28,926 nt of DNA, from positions 1 through 28,926 of IMG/VR virus record IMGVR_UViG_3300047319_000419. One strand, 5' to 3'. The stretch comes from a virus. Positions within the stretch are counted from its first letter, which is position 1; each line of letters starts with the position of its first letter. Under the pieces are notes generated by a model that worked only from the letters and a program-made list of their open reading frames with translations, was not told the DNA's origin and made no database searches. The translations under genes were made by a program, and so were the position numbers. This document shows positions 1-6,760 of this stretch, in pieces.

Positions 1-1
1 C

Positions 2-235
2 ATCGCCGCCATCCCCGGCAAGGTCTGGGCTGAGACAGTCCTCCGCGGCGGAAAGCAGGTCAGCGTGAAGCAGGAACTCGCCGACGCGAAGACCGCCGCA
101 CAGCTCGGACTCAACGTGGCACCCGCCGCGGCGATCGACGTTACCGCCCTCGCCGCGCAGATCGCAGCCAACCTCACCACCAACCAGGCGCACGAGCTAC
201 TTGTCGCGCTCGGCAACGCCCTCCCGAAAGCATAG
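2..235 (+). CDS. Endolysin, C-terminal part (5' end outside window)
   Basis: This open frame enters from the left edge and ends at TAG 233-235, giving 77 residues. It contains W-A-E-T-V-x-R-G-G followed by a lysine/glutamate-rich segment and an Ala/Leu-rich helical tail. In actinophage endolysins such a tail follows the catalytic amidase or peptidase domain and probably helps wall binding or oligomerisation. No catalytic residues lie in the visible part. The identity rests on that tail and on the holin gene starting 9 bases downstream. It could instead be the tail of another late structural protein. Confidence 0.6.
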   Translation: MAAIPGKVWAETVLRGGKQVSVKQELADAKTAAQLGLNVAPAAAIDVTALAAQIAANLTTNQAHELLVALGNALPKA

Positions 236-244
236 GAGCCCATC

Positions 245-529
245 ATGGCAACCACCCCCGTATCCCCCAAAGTCAGTGCTGGCATCAACTGGGGCATCAT
301 CGCCACCCTCGCCATCGGCGTGCTGACGTCAGTCACCCCGGACATGCTCGCCGGTCTCGGCCCGTACCAGTCGATGGTTTATGTGCTGGTCGGCTCTGGC
401 GTGACCGCACTCCGCGCGTACCTGAAAGCCGACCCGCTCCGGGAACCCGCCCCGCTGGCCCCCGAAGTGACAGCGCCCGAGGTGACGGCACCCGAGGTCA
501 TCGCCCCGGAAGTCGCACCCACCGTCTAA
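245..529 (+). CDS. Holin
   Basis: A 94-residue membrane protein that would form the pores or lesions letting the endolysin reach the cell wall. Two hydrophobic segments are visible, about residues 14-36 and 44-61, joined by a short loop containing Pro and Gly. A short charged region follows. The C-terminal tail consists of four imperfect A-P-E-V-T/I units plus a final A-P-T-V, an extended acidic, proline-rich tail where holins more often have basic residues. A GGAG ribosome site precedes the ATG and the upstream gene ends 9 bases away. Assignment rests on size, topology and position beside the endolysin. Confidence 0.75.
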   Translation: MATTPVSPKVSAGINWGIIATLAIGVLTSVTPDMLAGLGPYQSMVYVLVGSGVTALRAYLKADPLREPAPLAPEVTAPEVTAPEVIAPEVAPTV

Positions 530-559
530 CCCCCCACGCCCGCCTGACAAGGAGCCCCC

Positions 560-2689
560 ATGACTTACCCGGCTGGTGTGCAGCTCTCCACGCTGACCTT
601 CAATAACCCCACCACCTACCTCGGCAACCCCGTGACCCGCACCGAGATCACGGTCCAAGTATCCGCCGGTGTCGTGTGGGCTGCGACGGGCGAGACAATC
701 AAAGACATCACCGCAGCGGTCGCCCTCGGACCCGGGCTGCCAGGGGCGGTGACGTTCCCGACCGTTGACCAGTCAGGTTATACGAACCAGTCGGGCACCA
801 CGATCACGATGTGGTCCTACTCAGTGACACGCAAAATGTTCTTCGGGTCCTCGTCAGTCGTGGCGCAGAAGAACTGGCAACCGCTGACAGGTCAGGTCAC
901 CACCGACTTCGACACCCTGCCCGCCGGCGCCACGGTCACACCACCCCCTACCTTCCCGGTGACATCCGTTGCCGGGAAGTCCGGGACCGTGGCCGCCTCA
1001 GACTTGGCGACAGCTATCGCCCCGCTCCTCCCGACCCCTGATATGCCCGGCAAGCTCGACGCGTCCAAGGTGGGCGCCCCGTCAGGTGTCGCACCTCTCG
1101 ACCCGTTTTCCAAGATCCCCGACGCGAACCTGCCCGCCGCCTCCAACGCCGCCGCGGTTGCTGGCAAGGTCGCTAAGGGTGAGGTGGCTGTCCGCCTCAG
1201 CGACTACGGCCCCGCGGCGGACGGCACCACGGACGACTCCGCGAAGATCCTCCAGGCGGCGAATGATGCTGTAGCCGCTGGCCTGCCCCTCATCTTCAAC
1301 GGCTCCAAACGGTACTGCGTGAACTCTGGCGTGACGTTCCCGGCTGGTCTGCGGGTCCAGACGTTCGGTTGCACGTTCGTGAAGACCGTCAACAACACCC
1401 TCTACACGCTGGTGACCGGCGACAGTTTCCACGCGGACACGCTGAAGCTCGAAATCGCGGGCGGGGCGGGGAACGATGCCGGGATCTTCGTCGGCGGTAA
1501 CGACACCATCATCGACCGGATCAAGGTCACCACACTGACCGCCGACCAGGCGGGCGCTAATCCACTGTTCGTAGGCAACGTCAGCACCGTGAAGTCGAAC
1601 ATCCGCATCAACGCGATCAGCATCACGGGCTTCCGTTCCCCCATGCGAACCATGAACGTGACGGAGTCCCGGTTCGCCAACGCCACGATCAGCAACTTCC
1701 AGACCGGCGTCTACGTCATCAACACCACGGACACGACATTCGACAAGTTCAAAGTCACAGGCACGTCGGCATCCTCAAACGGCACACCCGGGCAAAACGG
1801 GATGCTCATGGAAGCGCAGAACAACGACAACGGCTGCATCAACGTCCGCTTCCGCGACTGGCTGGTAGACGGCTCCCCCGAACACGCCTACCGCATCGGC
1901 GGCGGGTTCACCGTCGCGGACATCACGTTCGAGGACTGCATCAGCCGCAACCCCGGCAACGCACCCGGTAACGTCGCAACCGGCGGGGCAGCGTTCAAGG
2001 TCCTCGGCACCACCGGACACCTCCACTACAACATCCGTTACATCAACTGCACGGCAGAAGACGGCAACGTAAGCGCGTCCGGCATCAACAACCACGCCCA
2101 ATACCACTTCGGGTTCGTGAACGGCCTGACCGCCATCAACCCGACGCTGCGGGCCAAGAACAAAACATACTCGGCGCAAATCGGGATGCTCATCTTTGCG
2201 AGCACTAACGTGGACATTGTCGAACCGAGCCTGAAAGACACCTTCCGCCAGGTGCTCCTTCTGACAAACGACCCCGCCGAGCCCAGCCCTCCCATTGGCG
2301 TCACAAACACCCGCATCAACGGCGGGCTCATGGATGCTGGCTCAACAGGAATAGTCCTGAACCTTGCCCCCAACCAGGCACCCATGAAGGACATCTTCAT
2401 CGACAACCTCGTGGTGTCGCGGGGCGGCCTGGCGTTGCGTGCCGAAAACGTCACAACGGTGGGGTCCGACACCGGCTCTTACACCAACGTCAACATCCGC
2501 ATCAAGTACATCAACGCCCCTACAGGTTCGACAACGCCACCGATCACGGGCGGCAACCTCACGGTCAACGACTACACCGGCCCGATCTACGGCACCGGGG
2601 CCATCCCGTCCAAGGATGGCGGCTACTACCTGAACACCACGGACGGCAAACGGTACATCACCAAGGCCGGCGCCTGGGTGCAGCAGTAA
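560..2689 (+). CDS. Tail spike / receptor-binding protein with right-handed beta-helix
   Basis: A 709-residue virion protein that probably binds or degrades a surface glycan. Residues 1-130 look like a beta-rich tail-attachment domain. A low-complexity Pro/Ala linker follows (about 130-210). Then comes D-Y-G-P-A-A-D-G-T-T-D-D, the signature that opens pectate-lyase-3-type beta-helix domains. The next roughly 400 residues are rich in short Asn/Thr/Ile/Val strands, as expected for parallel beta-helix coils. The C-terminus (G-G-Y-Y-L-N...Y-I-T-K-A-G-A-W-V-Q) resembles a small trimer-end module. The ATG is preceded by AAGGAG. It is the last gene of the late operon, followed by a terminator. I cannot say whether it is enzymatic or only binds. 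Confidence 0.8.
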   Translation: MTYPAGVQLSTLTFNNPTTYLGNPVTRTEITVQVSAGVVWAATGETIKDITAAVALGPGLPGAVTFPTVDQSGYTNQSGTTITMWSYSVTRKMFFGSSSVVAQKNWQPLTGQVTTDFDTLPAGATVTPPPTFPVTSVAGKSGTVAASDLATAIAPLLPTPDMPGKLDASKVGAPSGVAPLDPFSKIPDANLPAASNAAAVAGKVAKGEVAVRLSDYGPAADGTTDDSAKILQAANDAVAAGLPLIFNGSKRYCVNSGVTFPAGLRVQTFGCTFVKTVNNTLYTLVTGDSFHADTLKLEIAGGAGNDAGIFVGGNDTIIDRIKVTTLTADQAGANPLFVGNVSTVKSNIRINAISITGFRSPMRTMNVTESRFANATISNFQTGVYVINTTDTTFDKFKVTGTSASSNGTPGQNGMLMEAQNNDNGCINVRFRDWLVDGSPEHAYRIGGGFTVADITFEDCISRNPGNAPGNVATGGAAFKVLGTTGHLHYNIRYINCTAEDGNVSASGINNHAQYHFGFVNGLTAINPTLRAKNKTYSAQIGMLIFASTNVDIVEPSLKDTFRQVLLLTNDPAEPSPPIGVTNTRINGGLMDAGSTGIVLNLAPNQAPMKDIFIDNLVVSRGGLALRAENVTTVGSDTGSYTNVNIRIKYINAPTGSTTPPITGGNLTVNDYTGPIYGTGAIPSKDGGYYLNTTDGKRYITKAGAWVQQ

Positions 2690-2695
2690 CGCTAG

Positions 2696-2803
2696 CTAGT
2701 CGAGGCCGTCTCCGGCATGGATACCTAGGAGGCGAACCGCTTCCGCTTCGACCTCTTCGCGCTCCAGCTTTGCCGGGCTATCTGCACGTACGCTAGTCTC
2801 CAT
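2696..2803 (-). CDS. Possible 35-residue leftward small protein
   Basis: A short reading frame opposite the end of the late operon encodes an acidic, helical peptide (S-P-A-K-L-E-R-E-E-V-E-A-E-A-V-R-L-L-G). Composition and third positions look coding, but no good ribosome site precedes the ATG (a GTG lies 6 bases upstream) and the tail-spike terminator lies just upstream. It could be a real small gene, a remnant, or chance. It could also be host-derived sequence carried near an attachment site; nothing here decides. Confidence 0.25.
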   Translation of the reverse strand: METSVRADSPAKLEREEVEAEAVRLLGIHAGDGLD

Positions 2804-2824
2804 TCCCACACAGTAACAGACAAG

Positions 2825-2854
2825 GCCCCCGCATCTTCGGATGCGGGGGCTTTT
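2825..2854 (+). terminator. Rho-independent terminator of the late operon
   Basis: An 11-bp perfect stem (2825-2835 pairing with 2840-2850) is capped by a TTCG tetraloop and followed by TTTT. It lies about 135 bases after the tail-spike stop and ends late transcription before the repeat-rich control region. Confidence 0.88.
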
Positions 2855-2859
2855 CGTCG

Positions 2860-3223
2860 TTACACACGGTTTCGCGCCCGGCAACACCGGGTTTCGTAGC
2901 CTGCTACACCTAGTTTCGCCCAAAGGGTCCCGTAACCGTCCCGTAAACCCGTTTCGGTGGGTCAACTTCCGCGCCAATAAAGGGATGTGGGGTTATCGGG
3001 CCGGTTCCTGTTTAGAATAGGCTTACGAATCGGCATGTTGTTTCCCTTCCTAGTGTTACACCGGGTTTCGGCGGACCGGTCCCGCCGTCCGAAACGATGT
3101 GTAACCTTGTGAACCCTGTGAACGCAGTGATTTTCAAAGCGTCCCGTACTAGTCCTGTAGACGCCCCAAACCGTCCCCGAAACCATGTGTAGTCCTATGG
3201 CCTTGACGCGAAACGAAGTGTAG
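2860..3223. promoter_or_regulatory. Cluster of 15-base operator/stoperator-like sites (CGAAACNNNGTGTAR)
   Basis: Six perfect copies of the motif lie at 2860-2874, 2904-2918 and 3056-3070 (minus orientation) and 3090-3104, 3178-3192 and 3209-3223 (plus orientation). A near copy ending GTGTTG is at 2882-2896, and a half-site with GTTTCG is at 2951-2956. The first three start exactly 22 bases apart. Left-hand copies all point one way and right-hand copies the other. Intact copies recur only at 13418-13456 and 16428-16442, each time upstream of a rightward gene set. I infer a regulator-binding array; iterons of an origin or integrase arm sites are alternatives. Confidence 0.65.
3055..3105. repeat. 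51-base imperfect dyad containing two inverted motif copies
   Basis: The segment begins GTTACAC and ends GTGTAAC, with GTTTCGG and CCGAAAC as inner arms, and a perfect 10-base palindrome GGACCGGTCC at 3073-3082 near the centre. It is formed by the motif copies at 3056-3070 and 3090-3104, where the array switches orientation. It may be a cooperative binding site; an attP core or origin element is possible. Confidence 0.55.
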
Positions 3224-3233
3224 AATTGGTGCA
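3221..3233 (+). promoter_or_regulatory. -10 element for a probably leaderless transcript
   Basis: TAGAAT at 3221-3226 differs from TATAAT at one base and is followed 7 bases later by the A of the next gene's ATG. Transcription would therefore begin at or beside the start codon, which fits the absence of a ribosome site. The -10 overlaps the last three bases of the motif copy at 3209-3223, so a bound regulator would block polymerase. No convincing -35 is present at 17-18 bases. Confidence 0.5.
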
Positions 3234-3415
3234 TGGATAAAGACGCGCCGCAACCCCTCGTGCTGGATATGCAGGAGCCGGAACTAATCATGTGGGACGG
3301 CGCGGGAACGGCGCACTTCCTAGCACGAGGGAATAACAACATGTCACCCAGAGTATCTGCCATCACCGTGGCGCTACTGAAGCTGGCAATCTCAGAGATT
3401 GAGGCCGCCAAGTGA
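3233..3415 (+). CDS. Small hypothetical protein, leaderless start
   Basis: A 60-residue protein of unknown function. The N-terminal half is acidic with a M-x-x-P-E-L-I-M-W-D-G stretch; the C-terminal half is predicted helical (I-T-V-A-L-L-K-L-A-I-S-E-I-E-A-A-K). No Shine-Dalgarno sequence precedes the ATG, and a -10 element ends 6 bases before it, so translation is probably leaderless. The stop overlaps the GTG of the next gene. The pair forms a short unit directly under the repeat array, between the late terminator and the terminator that faces the integrase. Confidence 0.6.
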   Translation: MDKDAPQPLVLDMQEPELIMWDGAGTAHFLARGNNNMSPRVSAITVALLKLAISEIEAAK

Positions 3416-3678
3416 TCCCGGACGAGGCTGTCGAAGCGGCGGCGCGCGGGATAGTTGCGTCGCTTCCCAATGACGCTGAATTTGAGATGCACCGTACCTG
3501 GGCAACTGGATATGCTCGCGCCGCCCTCGAAGCTGCGGCGCCGCACCTTGCGGCGGACGCTTGGGATGAGGGCGCATTGTCCGGGTGGAATCAGTCCGGT
3601 GAAGGCTGGAATTCCGAGTACCCTGACGAGTCAACCGGCAAGTGCTCCGTGGACCTGAGCAATAACCCGTACCGTTAG
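3412..3678 (+). CDS. Hypothetical early protein, 88 residues
   Basis: GTG start overlapping the previous stop as GTGA. The N-terminal two thirds are amphipathic helices rich in Ala and Glu (A-V-E-A-A-A-R-G-I-V, then Y-A-R-A-A-L-E-A-A-A-P-H-L), a pattern often seen in small actinophage proteins of unknown role. The C-terminal third is polar with three tryptophans. Cotranscribed with the gene at 3233 and closed by the terminator at 3691-3715. No function can be assigned. Confidence 0.65.
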   Translation: MIPDEAVEAAARGIVASLPNDAEFEMHRTWATGYARAALEAAAPHLAADAWDEGALSGWNQSGEGWNSEYPDESTGKCSVDLSNNPYR

Positions 3679-3690
3679 CACCACAACAAA

Positions 3691-3715
3691 GCCCCCACTT
3701 CGGTGGGGGCCTTTT
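3691..3715. terminator. Terminator between convergent transcripts
   Basis: An 8-bp GC-rich stem (3691-3698 with 3703-3710) with a TTCG loop is followed by CTTTTC on the plus strand. On the minus strand it is preceded by the integrase stop and followed by a weaker T-rich run. It lies between the rightward gene ending at 3678 and the leftward integrase ending at 3716, so it probably works in both directions. Confidence 0.85.
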
Positions 3716-4906
3716 CTACGTCCCGAAGATTTCGAGGGCTTCCCCGGTGTCGATGGGGGTAAGGGATTGGGCTATGTAGTGGGCGCGGGTAACTTTGTCG
3801 CTCGCGTGGCCGAGCTGCTTGGAGGCGAGGACGGAACCGTGCGCCTCATCAACAAGGGTCGCGACGGTCTTACGCAACGTCTTCTGCGTGACCCATGACC
3901 ATTCAGAGTCCTTGAACGTTGCCGCCCACGCCCTAGCGACGTTCCTGGGGGCGAGCAGGTTGCCCTTGCCCGTATGGAACACCATCGGCCCCGTTGCCGT
4001 CCCCTTCCGTTCACGGAGCATTTCGAGGACGACACCGCGCAACCTGAGCCGGCGAATGTCGTGTTCCTTTGTGGGCCTGAGTTGCAGCCCGTTACCCGGC
4101 TCACGGACGACCTGCTGCCGGATCTCCACCCACGGCTCAGGCGCGTCCAAGTGCACGTCCTCCCACGCAAGCCCCAGGACCTCACCAGCACGGCAACCCG
4201 TCGCCAACAGGAAATGCATCACATCCAACGGCAACTGCCCGCGGTTCTTCCCACCCATCTTCGACGTGTCACCGTTCGCGCGGGCTAACCGTTCCTCATA
4301 CGTGTACGGCTTCAACCGCTCCACCGCATAATCACGCATCGCCACCACCTCAGCAACCGTGAGCGCACGGATCGGCTTCCTAGCCTGCTTCGGGACCGGC
4401 ACATAACCGACAGGGTTCATGCCCGCAGCACCCCACCTGACAGCCGCCGTAAACATCCCCGACAGTTTGCTACGCACGTTGAACGACGCACCCGGGCCAT
4501 GCTCACGCGTCACATCCCGGACCAGCTTCTCCACAACCTGCGGCGACACCTCACGAATCCGGAACTTCCCCAACTTCGGGACGATGTGGTTATCCAGGCA
4601 CAGCCGCAAGTTATACAACGTGTTCGCGGCTAGACCGTCCTCCTGCTTCGCGGCCCAATACTTCTCCGCCAACTCAGACACCCGCGACTCACTATCCAGA
4701 TCCACACCACCCGCGGACTTAGCACGCTGCTTGAACTTCACCTTCAACGCCGACTCAGCAGCACCCCTAGAAGACCCCTGAGCCTTCACACGCCGCGTCT
4801 CGCCATCCACATCCCTGTAACGCGCCATCGCCACATGCTTACCATCCGGCGACCTCGAATAGCTGATATGGCCGTAGTCACCTATGGCTAGTTGTGGACG
4901 TGGCAC
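3716..4906 (-). CDS. int: Tyrosine-family site-specific integrase
   Basis: A 396-residue recombinase that would integrate the phage at a host attachment site. Residues 1-60 form the arm-type DNA-binding region, about 70-180 the core-binding SAM-like domain, and 190-385 the catalytic domain. Visible catalytic residues are R239 (A-T-G-C-R-A-G-E), K280, R345 (T-L-R-K-T-V-A-T), H367 (L-G-H-A-S-D) and Y377 (R-A-H-Y-I-A). The position normally held by the first box II histidine is K342, an unusual substitution. The GTG start is supported by AGGGG 7 bases upstream and by a strong promoter ending 26 bases before it. The gene reads leftward, convergent with 3233-3678. Confidence 0.93.
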   Translation of the reverse strand: MPRPQLAIGDYGHISYSRSPDGKHVAMARYRDVDGETRRVKAQGSSRGAAESALKVKFKQRAKSAGGVDLDSESRVSELAEKYWAAKQEDGLAANTLYNLRLCLDNHIVPKLGKFRIREVSPQVVEKLVRDVTREHGPGASFNVRSKLSGMFTAAVRWGAAGMNPVGYVPVPKQARKPIRALTVAEVVAMRDYAVERLKPYTYEERLARANGDTSKMGGKNRGQLPLDVMHFLLATGCRAGEVLGLAWEDVHLDAPEPWVEIRQQVVREPGNGLQLRPTKEHDIRRLRLRGVVLEMLRERKGTATGPMVFHTGKGNLLAPRNVARAWAATFKDSEWSWVTQKTLRKTVATLVDEAHGSVLASKQLGHASDKVTRAHYIAQSLTPIDTGEALEIFGT

Positions 4907-4932
4907 CCGTTACCCCTGACATTAGTGAAGTG

Positions 4933-4962
4933 CTTATACTCCATTTTCCCACGAATTGTCAA
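4933..4962 (-). promoter_or_regulatory. Integrase promoter
   Basis: On the minus strand TTGACA (4962-4957) and TATAAG (4938-4933) are separated by 18 bases. It lies between the stop of the metallopeptidase gene and the integrase GTG, so integrase can be transcribed apart from the two upstream lysogeny genes. The 5' leader would be about 20 bases and contains the ribosome site. Confidence 0.75.
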
Positions 4963-4967
4963 GTAAG

Positions 4968-5369
4968 TCACGCGGCGACCATCATTGCGGCACGCATACG
5001 GATGGCGGGGCATTTTTGGCACTCCCAACAGCCGGCCTCGGATGCCTGGGAGTCCGTCAACGTCGCGGCCCGGTCCATGAGGACCCGCTTCGTTACACCC
5101 AGCAGCTTCGCCGTCTCCGACAACGGCCCCGACTTACACACACCCGCGATCCGGTCCAGAGGCAGCAACCGCCGCGCCGTCTCATAGCGCACGGACATCT
5201 CCTCAGACTCCAACTGCCGTGTTCCCTGGCCCCGCTCCACATGGATCATTTCGTGGACCATCGTGCACATCAACTGTTCCGCCGTGAGCCGGTCATCAAC
5301 GAAGATCCGCTCCCCGTCCGTGTAACCGTGAACACCCTCGGGCAAACGACCAATAACCACCTGAACCAT
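4968..5369 (-). CDS. ImmA/IrrE-like metallopeptidase
   Basis: A 133-residue protein with V-H-E-M-I-H (H39, E40, H43), the zinc-binding HExxH motif of the ImmA/IrrE family. In ICEBs1 and related phages such proteases cleave the neighbouring repressor to trigger induction. An extended strand (R-I-F-V-D-D-R-L) precedes the motif, as in that family. The C-terminal half ends with C114-W-E-C117-Q-K-C120, a possible second metal-binding knuckle. The gene is downstream of, and in the same direction as, the putative repressor. GTGGGG precedes the ATG. The protease role is inferred from the motif and context. Confidence 0.75.
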   Translation of the reverse strand: MVQVVIGRLPEGVHGYTDGERIFVDDRLTAEQLMCTMVHEMIHVERGQGTRQLESEEMSVRYETARRLLPLDRIAGVCKSGPLSETAKLLGVTKRVLMDRAATLTDSQASEAGCWECQKCPAIRMRAAMMVAA

Positions 5370-5427
5370 GACAACCCCACAACATGTCGATCCCCAGCCC
5401 CCCAGTGGTGCCGATTGGGGATAACAA

Positions 5428-5520
5428 TAAGGTCACTGTCTGACAATTTGGGTCGAAAGTATGTTCGGAAACCGTCACGATTTCAGCATAAATCAGATAA
5501 CAAACCGTTACGTGACCTTA
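5428..5520. promoter_or_regulatory. Spaced inverted repeat in the repressor-metallopeptidase gap
   Basis: The 172-base gap between the two leftward genes holds TAAGGTCAC (5428-5436) and its exact complement GTGACCTTA (5512-5520), about 75 bases apart. GATAACAA also occurs near each arm (about 5420 and 5495). The AT content is higher than in neighbouring genes. It may hold a promoter and operators for the metallopeptidase gene, allowing expression apart from the repressor. I could not assign a clear -35/-10 pair. Confidence 0.35.
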
Positions 5521-5541
5521 TCGGTGCAGGTCAGGGGCCAT

Positions 5542-6015
5542 TCAGTCCCTATCATCCTCACCCGGAACATGCTCATCCGACGCGGCCAAATCATAGTGAT
5601 TCTGATCACTGTGCAGCGGGACCACGTTCGACGGGGTCACCATCTCATCCACCTGAGCGCGCAAATTACCCAGCCGGCGAGTCAGTTCCGCCAGCAACTC
5701 AGCATCAGACAAATCACGGGCCTTGACCAGACCAGGATCCGGCAAAGCCGCCCAGTCTCGCACTTCACTGAGCGTGAACTTCTGCGTGATCGGCGCCTCT
5801 AGGATCTCGGTCACGACCCCACGACGCCAGCCAAGCGCGTCCTCCAGCATGCCCCGAGACTTCTGCTGCGGCGACGACGAACCATCCTTCCAGCCATAAA
5901 AAGTGCGACGGGCCGACAACGACCAACCCCTCACAACGTCACTCGGCCCCCGACGAGATTCCTCCAACTCCTGCCCGATCAAACGGGACAGCTCATCTCT
6001 GTTGTCTTCGCTCAT
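5542..6015 (-). CDS. Probable immunity repressor, HTH protein
   Basis: A 157-residue protein. Residues about 7-70 form a helical domain with a helix-turn-helix-like stretch (S-A-R-R-T-F-Y-G-W-K-D-G, then L-E-D-A-L-G-W-R-R-G-V-V), resembling XRE-type repressors of actinophages. A helical segment follows (L-S-D-A-E-L-L-A-E-L-T-R-R-L-G-N-L), probably for dimerisation, and the tail is acidic. It reads away from the Cro-like gene with an approximately 350-base control region between, the classic arrangement of a lysogeny switch. AGGAG lies 12 bases before the ATG, longer than usual, so an unusual upstream start cannot be excluded. Confidence 0.7.
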   Translation of the reverse strand: MSEDNRDELSRLIGQELEESRRGPSDVVRGWSLSARRTFYGWKDGSSSPQQKSRGMLEDALGWRRGVVTEILEAPITQKFTLSEVRDWAALPDPGLVKARDLSDAELLAELTRRLGNLRAQVDEMVTPSNVVPLHSDQNHYDLAASDEHVPGEDDRD

Positions 6016-6154
6016 ATCGCTAATGTGCTCCTACTTCAAGAAAAATCCAAGGTCTGCGGCTACCTGACTTTCACCTAGTTACACGGCTGTCAGATACCTA
6101 GTGCAGCGACACCCCCTGCTTGGGGTGCATGGCTACATCGTCCTTCATCAACCG

Positions 6155-6309
6155 GTGCAATACCAAAGATTTTTTGTAGTTCGCCGAAGCCCCAAAAGCG
6201 CAATAATCGCTGCGACACGCCCAACTTTTGCACCGCGTTTCCCGCGGAATCTAGGGGTTTTGCACTGTATTGCATCTTTAGGTCTTGTAATATTGCACTT
6301 TATTGCACT
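6155..6309. promoter_or_regulatory. Phased TTGCAC operator array in the repressor/Cro control region
   Basis: TTGCAC occurs at 6228, 6260, 6293 and 6303, TTGCAT at 6270, and the reverse complement GTGCAA at 6155-6160. Two sites are tandem pairs with half-sites 10 bases apart (6260/6270 and 6293/6303). The single and paired sites are spaced 32-33 bases, about three helical turns, so all would face one side of the DNA. The flanking sequence (6016-6365) carries no convincing gene. I infer operators for the repressor and/or the Cro-like protein. I could not assign the rightward or leftward promoter confidently. Confidence 0.65.
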
Positions 6310-6365
6310 AGTCTTCAAACATCAGCCAGGGACAAGCCCCGGCAAAGAAATACGGAGGCAAGCAA

Positions 6366-6593
6366 ATGAGCAAGGTAACCAACATCGACAACGCCCGCAT
6401 CGGACGGATTCTCAAGCGCGAACGCGAAGCAAAGTGCCTCACGCAGGTCGCGTTCGCCAAGGCCATCGGGTGCGACCAGTCCACCCTCGCCTCCTACGAG
6501 TCGGGTGCACGACCGATCCCCGCTAACCGGGTGCCGGCCATCGCGCAGACCCTCGACCTCGACCCCCGATACGTGAACCCAAAAGCCGCGTGA
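6366..6593 (+). CDS. Cro/C1-type HTH regulator
   Basis: A 75-residue XRE-family protein, first gene of the early operon. The HTH reads R-E-A-K-C-L-T-Q-V-A-F-A-K-A-I-G-C-D-Q, then S-T-L-A-S-Y-E-S-G-A-R-P-I-P, the standard Q-x-x-x-A-x-x-x-x-V/I-x-x-x-x-I-x-x-x-E-x-G pattern. Only the DNA-binding domain is present, as in Cro proteins or short activators. GGAGG lies 7 bases before the ATG. It sits divergently from the repressor and probably binds the TTGCAC sites just upstream to favour lytic growth. Confidence 0.82.
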   Translation: MSKVTNIDNARIGRILKREREAKCLTQVAFAKAIGCDQSTLASYESGARPIPANRVPAIAQTLDLDPRYVNPKAA

Positions 6594-6760
6594 TGGCAGT
6601 GACGACCATCTGGTCCACCACCCATACCGCCCCAATCACCTTCGACCGGATCAGCCCGACCATCGTGCAAATCACCCTCGAAGACGGATCAACCCAGATC
6701 TACAACGCAGCGGACCTCGAAGCGGTCTGCAAAACCGAATCAGACCAGGAGAAGAAATGA
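6593..6760 (+). CDS. Small hypothetical protein, 55 residues
   Basis: The start overlaps the previous stop (TGATG). The protein is a mostly beta peptide with T-A-P-I-T-F-D-R-I-S and V-Q-I-T-L-E-D-G-S-T-Q-I-Y, followed by an acidic helical end. It is the second gene of the early operon, and its stop overlaps the next ATG. No known domain is recognised. Confidence 0.6.
   Translation: MAVTTIWSTTHTAPITFDRISPTIVQITLEDGSTQIYNAADLEAVCKTESDQEKK

Noticed and set aside
2929-3149. GTCCCGTAA direct repeats (2927, 2938, and GTCCCGTAC at 3141) as an attachment core
   Set aside because: Too short and not seen beside host-like sequence; no host copy is available to compare.
3203-3226. TTGACG at 3203-3208 as the -35 of TAGAAT at 3221
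   Set aside because: The spacer would be only 12 bases, too short for a sigma-70 promoter.
2690-3232. tRNA gene or tRNA 3' fragment marking attP
   Set aside because: No cloverleaf or T-arm consensus could be found on either strand of the non-coding segments.
2962-3546. Minus-strand frame of 194 residues across the repeat array
   Set aside because: It runs through the operator array and over two plausible rightward genes, and its sequence shows no domain-like character.
6016-6365. Defined promoters for the repressor and Cro-like genes
   Set aside because: Several partial -10/-35 matches exist (for example TAATAT near 6288), but none has an acceptable partner and spacing.
6101-6526. Plus-strand frame of 141 residues over the control region and Cro-like gene
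   Set aside because: It crosses the TTGCAC operators and overlaps the recognised HTH gene in another frame; composition is low-quality.
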